From Eubacteriales bacterium (GTDB lineage: Bacteria; Bacillota; Clostridia; Lachnospirales; Lachnospiraceae): 40,617 nt of DNA. The notes beneath the pieces are model-generated. The model saw nothing but the letters and a program-made list of their open reading frames with translations, had not been told where the DNA came from and did no database searches. The stretch lies in NCBI GenBank assembly GCA_030524455.1, contig JAUNGT010000027.1:1-40617 (forward strand). The letters are read 5' to 3'. Shown here piece after piece: positions 15,775 to 23,913 of this stretch; the stretch's first letter is position 1; each line of letters starts with the position of its first letter. Made by a program: the position numbers and the translations under genes.

Positions 15775-15804
15775 TTGACTTCATCGCCGTTTTTATACTA
15801 TGAT
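15775..15804 (+). promoter_or_regulatory. Possible promoter of the acylphosphatase gene
   Basis: TTGACT (15775-15780) and TATGAT (15799-15804) are 18 bp apart. The -10 overlaps the first bases of the palindromic repeat, so the repeat end may supply part of the promoter. Other -10 candidates here have poor spacing. Confidence 0.4.
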
Positions 15805-15975
15805 GATACCAGGGGACAAAGGTCATAAAATCCGATGCAAGCTTGCTTGCAAGAGGATTTTTGAACTTGGGGCCCGCCAAAACATGAGCAAGAAGCCGTT
15901 TTTCGAAGAAAAACGAGCGGATTGCGAATGTTTTGAAGAGTGCGTAAGCACTCTGGTATCATGCCATGATACCAG
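15803..15975. repeat. Palindromic repeat with ATGATACCAG ends (second family)
   Basis: ATGATACCAG (15803-15812) pairs with CTGGTATCAT (15953-15962), bounding a 160-bp unit. A third copy (15966-15975) follows after GCC, making a perfect palindrome with 10-bp arms at 15953-15975. Inside are GCAAGC-TT-GCTTGC and GAGTGC-GTAA-GCACTC hairpins. There is no coding content with a start signal. Such noncoding palindromic units are often scattered in lachnospiral genomes; that this is one is inferred from structure only. No exact target duplication was seen. Confidence 0.65.
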
Positions 15976-16007
15976 TGAAGAAACCGGCGGGAAGGAGCAG
16001 AGGGCTT

Positions 16008-16388
16008 ATGGCAGCAGGCTTTTGGGGACGCCTTTTGGCGCTCGGAAAAAACGGGGCGCAGGAGGAGGGGGAGGACGGCGCTTCGGCGCGGCGGACTGAA
16101 AACGGAGAGACGGGCGGAAAAGAGGTGCGGCGCCATTACTATTTTTCGGGACGGGTGCAGGCTGTGGGCTTTCGCTACACGGCCTACCGGACAGCAAACC
16201 GGATGGGTCTGACCGGATGGGTGGAAAATCTGGAGGACGGGCGCGTGGAGATGGAGGTGCAGGGACAGGCCGGGACGATCGACCTGTTTTTACAGCAGCT
16301 TCAGACCGGCGGCAGAATCCTGATCGAGGAGATGGAGCAGGAGGAGCGGCCGCTTTGTACGGAGAACGATTTTTGGGTGAGGGGATAA
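16008..16388 (+). CDS. acyP: Acylphosphatase
   Basis: A 126-residue protein; the C-terminal 86 residues are a complete acylphosphatase domain: HYYFSGRVQAVGFRYTAYRTAN with the phosphate loop and catalytic Arg, then the catalytic Asn in GLTGWVENLEDGRVEMEVQG, then LFLQQL. It hydrolyses acyl phosphates such as 1,3-bisphosphoglycerate and carbamoyl phosphate (EC 3.6.1.7). The start chosen (MAAGFWGRLLALGK) has AAGGAG 10 nt upstream. It adds about 40 poorly conserved, charged residues before the domain, unusual for a family of about 90. A start nearer the domain is possible but has no clear site. Confidence 0.85.
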   Translation: MAAGFWGRLLALGKNGAQEEGEDGASARRTENGETGGKEVRRHYYFSGRVQAVGFRYTAYRTANRMGLTGWVENLEDGRVEMEVQGQAGTIDLFLQQLQTGGRILIEEMEQEERPLCTENDFWVRG

Positions 16389-16418
16389 AGAGGTGAAGAA
16401 AGGAGAAATATTTGCCGG

Positions 16419-17540
16419 ATGAAGCTGAAGAAAAAGGAACTGAGTATTGTGTGCTATCTTGTCCTGGCGGCAGTGCTGGTGCTGGCGGTGCGCTATTTTG
16501 ACACGCTGGTATCGGGCTTACTGAGGCTGTGGGGAATCGCGCTGCCGCTGCTTACAGGCTGCGTGGAGGCCTATATCCTGAACATTATTATGAGGCGCCT
16601 GGAGAGGGGGTATTTCCCGGGCTCCGGGAAGGCCTGGGTGAAAAGGACAAGACGGCCCGTGTGCGCAGCGCTGTCGATTTTTGTGATTGCAGCGATCGCC
16701 TTTTTGATCCTGCGTCTGGTGGTGCCGGAGCTGGCGGCGGCGGTGGTGGTCATCGGCCAGCGCGTGCCGGTTTTATTTGAGCAGACGGTGGACTGGCTTT
16801 CCCAAAATGCGGACGCCTTCCCCGAAACGGTGAACCGGCTGCAGAGTCTGGAAATTGACTGGAACGCGCTGGGGGATACGGTCTGGAATTACTTAAAGAG
16901 CGGGCTGGGCGGCGTGGTGAATTCCACGGTGACGATTGTCAGCGGCGTGGTCAGCGGGGTGATCAACTTTGTGATTTCCCTGATTTTTGCCGTGTACCTG
17001 CTGATGAGCAAGGAAAAGCTGGCGTCCCAGGGCAGGCGCATTGTGCACGCCTATGGAAAGCCCGTCTGGATTGCCCGGTGCAGGAGGATTCTGGTGACGG
17101 CGGACAGGACCTTTTCCAGCTTTATCGTGGGACAGGTGACGGAGGCGGTGATCCTGGGAAGCCTGTGCACGCTGGGCATGATGCTGTTCCGGTTCCCCTA
17201 CGCGCCCATGATCGGCGCGTTTGTCGGGGCGACCGCGCTGATCCCTGTGGTGGGCGCGTACCTGGGCGCTGTGGTGGGCGTGGTGATGATCGGCACCCAG
17301 GATCCGCTCAAGGCTCTTTTGTTTGTGGTATTCATTATGGTGCTGCAGCAGCTGGAGGGCAATCTCATCTATCCCAGGGTGGTGGGAAGCTCCATCGGCC
17401 TGCCCGGCATGTGGGTGCTGGCGGCGGTGACGCTGGGCGGCGGCCTGATGGGGATTCCGGGAATGCTGCTGGGCGTGCCCCTGGCGGCCACCCTTTACAA
17501 GCTGCTGGCCTATGACGTTAATAAAAGAACGGCGGTATAA
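16419..17540 (+). CDS. AI-2E family transporter (PerM/YdiK/TqsA-like)
   Basis: A 373-residue membrane protein with about eight hydrophobic segments in the AI-2E family pattern: two N-terminal helices, one long helix before a soluble loop (DWLSQNADAFPETVNRLQSLEIDWNALG), then FVISLIFAVYLLMSKEKL and the C-terminal block YAPMIGAFVGATALIPVVGAYLGAVVG, QQLEGNLIYPRVVGSSIGLPG. Family members include exporters of autoinducer 2 and Na+/H+ antiporters; the substrate here is unknown. It starts 30 bp after acylphosphatase. Confidence 0.88.
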   Translation: MKLKKKELSIVCYLVLAAVLVLAVRYFDTLVSGLLRLWGIALPLLTGCVEAYILNIIMRRLERGYFPGSGKAWVKRTRRPVCAALSIFVIAAIAFLILRLVVPELAAAVVVIGQRVPVLFEQTVDWLSQNADAFPETVNRLQSLEIDWNALGDTVWNYLKSGLGGVVNSTVTIVSGVVSGVINFVISLIFAVYLLMSKEKLASQGRRIVHAYGKPVWIARCRRILVTADRTFSSFIVGQVTEAVILGSLCTLGMMLFRFPYAPMIGAFVGATALIPVVGAYLGAVVGVVMIGTQDPLKALLFVVFIMVLQQLEGNLIYPRVVGSSIGLPGMWVLAAVTLGGGLMGIPGMLLGVPLAATLYKLLAYDVNKRTAV

Positions 17541-17574
17541 GAAAAATGTTATATCAGATACGGATTTTTCGTAT

Positions 17575-17603
17575 TTGCTTTTGTGGGCAAGCCCGGGTAG
17601 AAT
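17575..17603 (+). promoter_or_regulatory. Promoter of the amino-acid ABC operon
   Basis: TTGCTT (17575-17580) and TAGAAT (17598-17603) have a 17-bp spacer. The start would fall near 17610, so the leader to the first gene is about 75 nt and contains a complete intrinsic terminator. Confidence 0.6.
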
Positions 17604-17626
17604 AGGGTTCAGCACAAAGGTAGCGA

Positions 17627-17663
17627 AGGAGCTAACGGTTACGCATCGTTGGCTCCTTTTTTT
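17627..17663 (+). terminator. Terminator or attenuator in the ABC operon leader
   Basis: AGGAGCTAACG (17627-17637) pairs with CGTTGGCTCCT (17647-17657), one G-U, followed by a run of eight Ts. It lies after the candidate promoter and before the first ABC gene. It could end transcripts from the AI-2E gene or attenuate the operon; I see no long antiterminator partner. Confidence 0.8.
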
Positions 17664-17684
17664 ACGAGAACAGGAGTGACCGCC

Positions 17685-18419
17685 ATGGAAAATGAAATGA
17701 TAAGGATTGAGCATTTGAGAAAGAGGTTCGGGGACCAGCAGGTGCTGGACGATATCAGCCTGACGGTCAGAAGGGGAGAGAAGCTGGTGATCCTGGGGCC
17801 CAGCGGAAGCGGGAAGAGCACGCTGATCCGCTGCATCAACCATCTGGAGAAGCCGACCGCGGGAGAAATCTATATCGACGGGGAGCAGGTGACAAACCGC
17901 AACTGGATCCGGATGTCCCGCGACCATATGGCGATGGTGTTTCAGCAGTTTAACCTCTATCCGCATAAAACGGTGCTGCAGAACCTGACGCTGGCTCCGA
18001 TCCGGCTGCACCGGATTCCGAAGAAGGAGGCGGAGACGGTGGCGATGGAATATCTGGAACGGGTCGGGCTGGCAAATAAGGCGGATGCTTATCCGCAGAA
18101 TCTGTCGGGAGGACAGCAGCAACGTGTGGCAATCGCCCGGGCACTGGTGACGCATCCGGAGATTATTTTGTTTGACGAACCGACGAGCGCGCTGGATCCG
18201 GAGATGGTCAACGAGGTGCTGGATGTAATGGTGGAGCTTTCCAAGGAGGATATTACGATGCTCTGTGTGACCCACGAGATGGGTTTTGCCAGAAAGGTGG
18301 CGGATCGGGTGATTTTTCTGGAAAATGCAAGGATTATGGAGGAGGGAACGCCCGCCGAGGTATTTGATCATCCGAAAAATGAGAGGACGAAGCTGTTTTT
18401 CAGTAAAATTCTTCATTAG
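17685..18419 (+). CDS. Polar amino-acid ABC transporter ATP-binding protein
   Basis: A 244-residue ATPase. Walker A GPSGSGKST (about residues 34-42), Q-loop VFQQFNLYPHKTVLQNL, signature LSGGQQQR, Walker B IILFDEPTSALDPE and the switch histidine in CVTHEMGFA are all intact. Close to GlnQ/ArtP-type subunits. The start at MENEMIRIEHL is set by AGGAG 8 nt upstream; the longer frame has none. It forms an importer with the binding protein and two permeases that follow. Confidence 0.9.
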   Translation: MENEMIRIEHLRKRFGDQQVLDDISLTVRRGEKLVILGPSGSGKSTLIRCINHLEKPTAGEIYIDGEQVTNRNWIRMSRDHMAMVFQQFNLYPHKTVLQNLTLAPIRLHRIPKKEAETVAMEYLERVGLANKADAYPQNLSGGQQQRVAIARALVTHPEIILFDEPTSALDPEMVNEVLDVMVELSKEDITMLCVTHEMGFARKVADRVIFLENARIMEEGTPAEVFDHPKNERTKLFFSKILH

Positions 18420-18444
18420 ATAAAAAAGAGGAGGAAAAATGATT

Positions 18445-19317
18445 ATGAAAAAAAGAATGATGGCGGTAATGATGGCAGCGACGGTGGCCTGCAGCGCGTT
18501 GGCAGGCTGCAGCTCAGGTACTTCGGGAAGCACGGCGAAGGCGGCCTCCGGGGAGCAGCGGACGGTGGCGGACATACAGGAGTATGGCAAGCTGAAGGTG
18601 GGAGCCAAGTCGGATACGGTCAATATAGGCATAATTGATACGGCAACCGGGGAATATGAGGGCTACGATATCGATGTGGCCTATGAAATGGCAGCGAAGA
18701 TTTTTGACTGCACTTATGACGAGGCGGTGGAGAAAAAGCTGGTGGAATTTACCTCCGTGACCGCCAAGACCCGGGGAGGCCTTCTGGATAACGGGGAGCT
18801 GGACTGTGTGATCGCTTCCTTCACGACGACGGAGGAGCGGAAGAAATCCTGGAATTTCACACAGCCGTATCGGTTGGAGCCCGTGACCTTCATGGTGAGT
18901 AAGGCCTCCGGCGCAGAGACGCTGGCGGATATGGACGGTTTTATCATCGGCGTGGGCCAGGGGACGACCACCGCGGAGCTGATCGGGCAGTATGCGAAGG
19001 ACAAGGGCATTGAGATCAATTATGAGGTTCAGGATTTCCAGTACATTTCGGACGGCGTTGCGGCTCTCAAGACGGGGCAGATCGACGCATATTCGGTGGA
19101 CCGTACCGGGCTGCTTTCTTACATGGACGATACGATGATGCTGACGGAGGATGCCTTCGGCGTGCAGGATATCGGGATCGCCCTGAAGCTGGGCAATGAC
19201 GAGCTGACGAAATACATGGACGATACGCTGACGGAGCTGAAGGAGTCCGGGCGTCTGGATGAGCTGAAGAAAAAATGGGGTATCCTGACCGACGAGGAAG
19301 TAAAGGCCATGGAATAA
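18445..19317 (+). CDS. Amino-acid ABC transporter substrate-binding lipoprotein
   Basis: A 290-residue family 3 solute-binding protein. The N-terminus MKKRMMAVMMAATVACSALAGC is a lipoprotein signal with lipobox LAGC. The domain shows TVADIQEYGKLKVGAKSD, GYDIDVAYEMAAKIF, LDCVIASFTTTEERKKSWNFTQPY and the hinge IIGVGQGTTTAELI. The ligand Arg in FTTTEERKKSWNFTQPY is as in amino-acid binders; which amino acid cannot be deduced. ATG at 18445 has AGGAGG 10 nt before it; an ATG two codons earlier (18439) is also possible. Confidence 0.9.
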   Translation: MKKRMMAVMMAATVACSALAGCSSGTSGSTAKAASGEQRTVADIQEYGKLKVGAKSDTVNIGIIDTATGEYEGYDIDVAYEMAAKIFDCTYDEAVEKKLVEFTSVTAKTRGGLLDNGELDCVIASFTTTEERKKSWNFTQPYRLEPVTFMVSKASGAETLADMDGFIIGVGQGTTTAELIGQYAKDKGIEINYEVQDFQYISDGVAALKTGQIDAYSVDRTGLLSYMDDTMMLTEDAFGVQDIGIALKLGNDELTKYMDDTLTELKESGRLDELKKKWGILTDEEVKAME

Positions 19318-19347
19318 CAGGAAACACAGGCGAAAGGTGGCGAGGCT

Positions 19348-20088
19348 ATGCTGGAGAGTTTATTAGATCCCTGGAGGTGGGAACGATCCTTTCAGGATTT
19401 TCCGGATTATCTTTCCGGTTTCGGGATGACGCTGCGGGTGACGGTCGTGGGATGGCTGATCGCGATGGCGATCGGCATCCTGCTGGGCCTGATCTCCACC
19501 AAAAAGAGCAGGGTCCTGAAAGTAATTTATCAGGTGTATGTGCAGTTTTTTCAGAACACACCGGTGACGATACAGTTCTTTTTCTTTTATGTTGGAGTGC
19601 CGGTCATTATCAAGCAGCTATTTCAGATGTCCAGAACCTACCGGCTGTCCAAGTTTGTCATCGGCATTTTCGGAGTGGGGCTTTATCATGGGGCGTATAT
19701 CGCGGAGATCATCCGCTCCGGCATCCAGGCGGTTCCGGTCGGACAACGGGAGGCGGCCTGTTCCCAGGGCTTTACGGAGAATCAGGCTATGGTACACATC
19801 ATTTTGCCGCAGACGCTGCGGATGATCCTGCCGCCCCTGGCCAGCCAGACGCTGGCACTGTTAAAAAATACGTCCACGCTGGCGATGGTGGTCGGTCTGG
19901 ATCTGATGTACTTTGCGGATAAGAGTGTCGGCTATACCGGGTACTTTCAGGGATATCTGATCGCGGCGGCGATGTATTTTGCGGTTTGTTTCCCGCTGGC
20001 GATACTGGTGCGGGTGCTGGAGAAAAATGCGGCCAGGACGCCGGGCCTGAGCGGACGGCGCCGCAGGACGGCAAAGGAGGCGGTTTGA
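19348..20088 (+). CDS. Amino-acid ABC transporter permease (first)
   Basis: A 246-residue HisM/GlnP-type permease with about five helices. YLSGFGMTLRVTVVGWLIAM starts the domain and the coupling loop EIIRSGIQAVPVGQREAACSQGF carries the EAA motif, ending in LPQTLRMILPPLASQTLALLKNTSTLAMVVG. GAGG lies before the ATG. It overlaps functionally with the second permease, which follows 1 bp after the stop; the two would form the channel. Extension of the N-terminus by WRWERSFQDF is normal. Confidence 0.88.
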   Translation: MLESLLDPWRWERSFQDFPDYLSGFGMTLRVTVVGWLIAMAIGILLGLISTKKSRVLKVIYQVYVQFFQNTPVTIQFFFFYVGVPVIIKQLFQMSRTYRLSKFVIGIFGVGLYHGAYIAEIIRSGIQAVPVGQREAACSQGFTENQAMVHIILPQTLRMILPPLASQTLALLKNTSTLAMVVGLDLMYFADKSVGYTGYFQGYLIAAAMYFAVCFPLAILVRVLEKNAARTPGLSGRRRRTAKEAV

Positions 20089-20089
20089 G

Positions 20090-20740
20090 ATGCAGAGCGT
20101 GCTTACGACTGAAAATCTGCTGTACATGATGGGAGGAATGAAGCTGACGCTGGAGATCGCCTTTTGCGCCAGCATCATCTCCATTCTGCTGGGTACGGTT
20201 TTGGCGCTCGCCAAGGCATACTGCCACGGGCCCGCCGGTATTTTGAACGTGCTGGCCTCCGCCTATGTGGAAATCTTCCGCTGTACGCCGCAGCTTCTGT
20301 GGATATTGATGTTCCGCTTTTTTGTCAAAGGAGGCGGCTTCAACCTGGGCGTGGTGAGTCTGAGCGTGGTGTCGGCGCCGTACATTTGCGAGATTGTCAG
20401 AGGGGGACTGAACAATATTTCAAAGGGACAGTTTGAGGCGGGGTTTGCGCAGGGCTTCCGGTTTGGCACGATCCTTCGGCTGATCGTGCTGCCGCAGGTA
20501 TTCCGGGCGGTGCTGCCGTCGATGATGTCCCAGATCGTTTCCATCATCAAGAGCACCTCGCTGCTGGCGTCCATCAATATTTTTGAATATCTGTTTACCT
20601 GCAATACCATCATGGTGGGCGCGGGAAGTCTGAGTGGTATTTTTACCGTATATGTGATGGAGGCGGCCGGTTATTTCCTGGTGTGCTATCTGCTGGTGCT
20701 GCTGGTGCATCTGGCCTGCAGAAAATTAAAATTTGCGTGA
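20090..20740 (+). CDS. Amino-acid ABC transporter permease (second)
   Basis: A 216-residue permease of the same family. MMGGMKLTLEIAFCASIISILLGTVLAL is the first domain; the coupling loop EIVRGGLNNISKGQFEAGFAQGF and LPQVFRAVLPSMMSQIVSIIKSTSLL are conserved. AAAGGAGG lies at 20073-20080 inside the previous gene's end, so translation is coupled. With the first permease it would form a heterodimer, as in other two-permease polar amino-acid systems. Confidence 0.88.
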   Translation: MQSVLTTENLLYMMGGMKLTLEIAFCASIISILLGTVLALAKAYCHGPAGILNVLASAYVEIFRCTPQLLWILMFRFFVKGGGFNLGVVSLSVVSAPYICEIVRGGLNNISKGQFEAGFAQGFRFGTILRLIVLPQVFRAVLPSMMSQIVSIIKSTSLLASINIFEYLFTCNTIMVGAGSLSGIFTVYVMEAAGYFLVCYLLVLLVHLACRKLKFA

Positions 20741-20750
20741 GGTGAGAAGA

Positions 20751-21740
20751 GTGAAGGTAGGAATGTTTAGTTCGCTTCGGGGCGGTCCGCAGCGCTTCGA
20801 GGAGAGCCGGAAAAAATATGGGGACGCGTTTGAGTTTGTGGATCTGCCGTGTCCGCCGACGCCGGAAAATGCGGAAAGGCTAAAGGGCTGTGAAGCGTTT
20901 TTATTCTCGCCTTTTAAAAATGACGGCGATCTTTTCTGGAAAAAGGTCAGCGAGGCGGGTGTTAAGTATGTGGTGACCTGTTCTGCAGGCTACGATCACT
21001 TCGACCTTGAGGCAATGAAAAAATACGGGCTGAAGGCAGCCAACGTCCCCTCCTATTCGCCAAACGCCGTGGCGGAGCACACGGTAATGCTGCTTTTGGC
21101 CTCCCTGCGGAAGCTGAGGCGGCAGCTTTCCAACATCGAACACTACGACATGGAGCTGGACGGCCTGATGGGTCGGGAGGTACGAAACCAAATCATCGGC
21201 GTGGTGGGGGCAGGCCATATCGGGGCGGTGACGCTGGAAATTCTGAAGGGCTTCGGGCCCAAAAAGCTGTATGCCTACAGCCCGCACCGCCGCGCCCGGA
21301 TCGGGGAGTTGGCAGAATATGCCTCCCTGGAGGAAATCTATGAAAAATGTGATGTGATCCTTTTTCACTGTGCCTTAAATGATGAAAATTATCACATGGT
21401 CAACACCGAAACGATCGCCCGGATGAAACCCGGCGTGCTTTTGGTCAACACCGCCCGGGGCAAGCTGTTTGACGCCTGGGCTGTCCTGGAAGGGCTGGAG
21501 AGTGGACAGCTGGGGGCAGTGGCCATGGATGTGATCGAGGGGGAGGAGATCCTGCGCAGGCCGCAGGGGCAAAACGATCTTCCGGTGCTGGACCGGCTGC
21601 TCGCCCACGATAATTTCCTGTTTACGATGCACACGGCGTTCTACACCGACGAGGCGGACCGGAACATGGCGGATACCACGCTGGCCAATCTCAACGAGTA
21701 CCGGACCACAGGGAGCTGCAGAAACGAACTGGTGAAGTAA
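20751..21740 (+). CDS. D-isomer-specific 2-hydroxyacid dehydrogenase (D-LDH-like)
   Basis: A 329-residue dehydrogenase started at GTG 20751 with GAGGTGAG upstream; an ATG four codons on is possible. The dinucleotide loop is GVVGAGHIG (150-158); catalytic residues are R236 (NTARG), E263 (DVIEGE) and H294 (HTAFYT), and SYSPNAVAEHT is the D-LDH helix motif. Family members reduce 2-oxoacids to (R)-2-hydroxyacids. After the second strand the acidic residue usually present for NAD is replaced by YAYSPHRRAR (S177, R180, R181), suggesting NADPH preference. Between an amino-acid importer and an aminotransferase, its substrate may be the 2-oxoacid of the imported amino acid. Confidence 0.82.
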   Translation: MKVGMFSSLRGGPQRFEESRKKYGDAFEFVDLPCPPTPENAERLKGCEAFLFSPFKNDGDLFWKKVSEAGVKYVVTCSAGYDHFDLEAMKKYGLKAANVPSYSPNAVAEHTVMLLLASLRKLRRQLSNIEHYDMELDGLMGREVRNQIIGVVGAGHIGAVTLEILKGFGPKKLYAYSPHRRARIGELAEYASLEEIYEKCDVILFHCALNDENYHMVNTETIARMKPGVLLVNTARGKLFDAWAVLEGLESGQLGAVAMDVIEGEEILRRPQGQNDLPVLDRLLAHDNFLFTMHTAFYTDEADRNMADTTLANLNEYRTTGSCRNELVK

Positions 21741-21755
21741 GGAAGGTGAGGGAGC

Positions 21756-22676
21756 TTGTTTAACACGCTGATCAACCTGATGGGCATGATGTTTTTTCTG
21801 ATCCTGACCGGATATCTGCTCCGGAGATTTCACTGCATCACCGATGCCGGAAAGAAATCCCTCACCGACGTGCTGCTGTATGCGATCCTTCCCTGTAATA
21901 TCATCAAGGCGTTTTCTCAGGATCTGGGGACGGATCACTGGAGCGAGTTTTTCGTGCTTCTCGTGATTGCCCTGCTGGTGCAGGCTTTGGCGCTGCTGAT
22001 CTGCAGGCTCTGCTACCGGGGGATGGAGCCGGGGGAACGGGAGGTTTACCAGTACGCCACGGTCTGCTCCAACTCCGGCTTTCTGGGAAATCCGATGGCG
22101 GAGGGCGTGTTCGGGGAGCTGGGACTATTGTTTGCGTCGGTGTTTTTGCTTCCTCAGAGGGTGGTGATGTGGACGGCGGGTGTTTCCTATTTCACCAAGG
22201 AGACGGATCGGAAAAAGGTGTATCGGAAGATTTTGCTGCACCCGAGCATGATCGCAACCTATCTCGGCTTTGCGATTCTGATTTTCGGGCTGACGATACC
22301 GGAGCCGCTGAATAAAGCGGTGCTGTCGCTGAGCAACTGCACCACGGCGATGACGATGGTCTATATCGGAACGATCCTGGTGGATGTGGATTTTCGGTAT
22401 CTGGTCACCGCAAAGCAGCTTTACTACAACCTGATCCGCCTGGTGCTCATGCCGCTTGCCGTGTATGCGGGCTGCCGTCTGCTGCGAATCGACCCGTTGA
22501 TTACCGGGGTGTCGGTGCTTCTGACCAGTATGCCGGCGGGCAGCACGACCTCCCTTCTGGCCGCAAAATACGGGGCGGATGAGGGCAGTGCCGCAAAATG
22601 CGTGGTGCTTTCCACCCTGCTTTCCATCATTGCGATACCGGTCTGGAGCGTGATTCTTCTGCAGGGGATCGGATAA
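21756..22676 (+). CDS. AEC (auxin efflux carrier) family transporter
   Basis: A 306-residue membrane protein with about ten helices, read from a TTG with GGAAGGTGAGGGAG just upstream. LILTGYLLRRFHCITDAGKKSLTDVLLYAILPCNI and YQYATVCSNSGFLGNPMAEGVFGE are the family's inverted half-repeats; the second half has TTSLLAAKYGADEGSAAKCVVLSTLLSI. The family includes malate permeases of lactic acid bacteria and other organic-acid carriers. Here it lies between a D-2-hydroxyacid dehydrogenase and an aminotransferase, so export of the hydroxyacid is a reasonable idea. Substrate not proven. Confidence 0.88.
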   Translation: MFNTLINLMGMMFFLILTGYLLRRFHCITDAGKKSLTDVLLYAILPCNIIKAFSQDLGTDHWSEFFVLLVIALLVQALALLICRLCYRGMEPGEREVYQYATVCSNSGFLGNPMAEGVFGELGLLFASVFLLPQRVVMWTAGVSYFTKETDRKKVYRKILLHPSMIATYLGFAILIFGLTIPEPLNKAVLSLSNCTTAMTMVYIGTILVDVDFRYLVTAKQLYYNLIRLVLMPLAVYAGCRLLRIDPLITGVSVLLTSMPAGSTTSLLAAKYGADEGSAAKCVVLSTLLSIIAIPVWSVILLQGIG

Positions 22677-22693
22677 ATTCAGAATAGGAAAGG

Positions 22694-23911
22694 ATGAAAA
22701 ATATGGAATACAGAATCAATGAAAATCTCTGTCAGGCAAAGCTTTCCATCATCCGGCGCATCACGGATCTGGCGCTTGCGGATCTGGGGCCTAAGGAGAG
22801 GGCCGTGCTGTTTTCCAGCGGGCAGCCGGCGGACGAGGCTATTCCGACGGAGCTGGTCCGGAAATATACGGACAGGCTTCTTGACGCTTACGGGAGCGAG
22901 ATGCTTCAATACGGCGGGCACAAGGGATATCCGCCGCTGTTTCCGGAGATCCGGAAATTTCTGAATAAGGACGGCGTGGTCGCCCGGGCGGAGGACGATT
23001 TCGTCATCACCTACGGCTCCTCCGAGGCGATCTTTGCGATGGGCAGCGCGTTTATCAGACCCGGCGACCGGGTGATTGTGGAAAATCCGACCTATTTAAA
23101 CGCCACCAATTCCTTTCGGTATTGCGGGGCCAGGCTGGTTCCGGTGCAGACGGATTCTGACGGCGTGAATCTGGAGGCCCTGGAGGAAGCCATGAAGAAG
23201 GGGGCAAGCTTTTTTTACACGATTCCCAATTTCGGGAATCCGTCCTCCATCACGATGAGTCTCCGAAAGAGGAAAGCGGTCTACGGGCTGGCTGTCAAAT
23301 ACGGGATCCCGATCCTGGAGGACAATCCGTATGGATATCTGCGCTTTTCGGGAAACGAATACATTCCGCCCATCAAAAGCTTCGATGAGGAGGGGATCGT
23401 GTTTTATATGGGGACCTTCTCCAAGATCGTGGCTCCCGGTATGAGATGCGGATTCTTGTGCGCGAACCGGGAGGTGATCCCCAAATTTGTGGTATTTAAG
23501 GGAGTGTCCTCCAGCGGAAACATCAATTGGAGCCAGTACGTCGTGACAGAGTTTCTGCGGGAGGTGGATATCGACGCGCATATCGCCAGGATCAGCGGGA
23601 TATATGAGAAAAAGGCGCGGACGATGTATGACCGGATGAAGGAATGCTTTGACCCTGCCGTGGAATTTACGATGCCGCAGGGGGGAATGTTTATCTGGGC
23701 AAAGCTGCCGGAGGGCGCAGAGGCGACCGAATTTTGCCTGGAGGCCGCACAAAAGCTCCGGATTGCGGTGGTGCCGGGCAACGATTTCTTTATCGGAAGC
23801 CCGCGAAGCTGCGGCTATTTCCGGCTGAATTTCTCCAAGCCCACACAGGATGACATTGCGTACGGCATCGAAAAGCTGGGCAGTCTCACGCGGAAATACT
23901 GCCGGGGCTGA
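22694..23911 (+). CDS. PLP-dependent aminotransferase, class I/II
   Basis: A 405-residue fold-type I enzyme of the 2-aminoadipate aminotransferase/MocR-catalytic-domain kind, without an HTH. Landmarks: QYGGHKGYPPL, YGSSEAIF, NPTYLNA, TIPNFGNPSS, EDNPYGYLRF (D210, Y213) and the PLP lysine K244 in GTFSKIVAPGMRCGF, plus the terminal arginine in FFIGSPRSCGYFRLNFSKP. It would transfer an amino group between an amino acid and a 2-oxoacid. It is last of the transporter operon and ends 2 bp from the convergent LysR gene. ATG at 22694 is chosen; 22703 is an alternative. Confidence 0.88.
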   Translation: MKNMEYRINENLCQAKLSIIRRITDLALADLGPKERAVLFSSGQPADEAIPTELVRKYTDRLLDAYGSEMLQYGGHKGYPPLFPEIRKFLNKDGVVARAEDDFVITYGSSEAIFAMGSAFIRPGDRVIVENPTYLNATNSFRYCGARLVPVQTDSDGVNLEALEEAMKKGASFFYTIPNFGNPSSITMSLRKRKAVYGLAVKYGIPILEDNPYGYLRFSGNEYIPPIKSFDEEGIVFYMGTFSKIVAPGMRCGFLCANREVIPKFVVFKGVSSSGNINWSQYVVTEFLREVDIDAHIARISGIYEKKARTMYDRMKECFDPAVEFTMPQGGMFIWAKLPEGAEATEFCLEAAQKLRIAVVPGNDFFIGSPRSCGYFRLNFSKPTQDDIAYGIEKLGSLTRKYCRG

Positions 23912-23913
23912 GC

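Noticed and set aside
16893..18632. 579-residue open frame on the minus strand
   Set aside because: It lies opposite the AI-2E and ABC ATPase genes, is His/Arg/Pro-rich as antisense of GC-rich codons, and has no ribosome binding site. Both plus-strand genes carry full family motifs.
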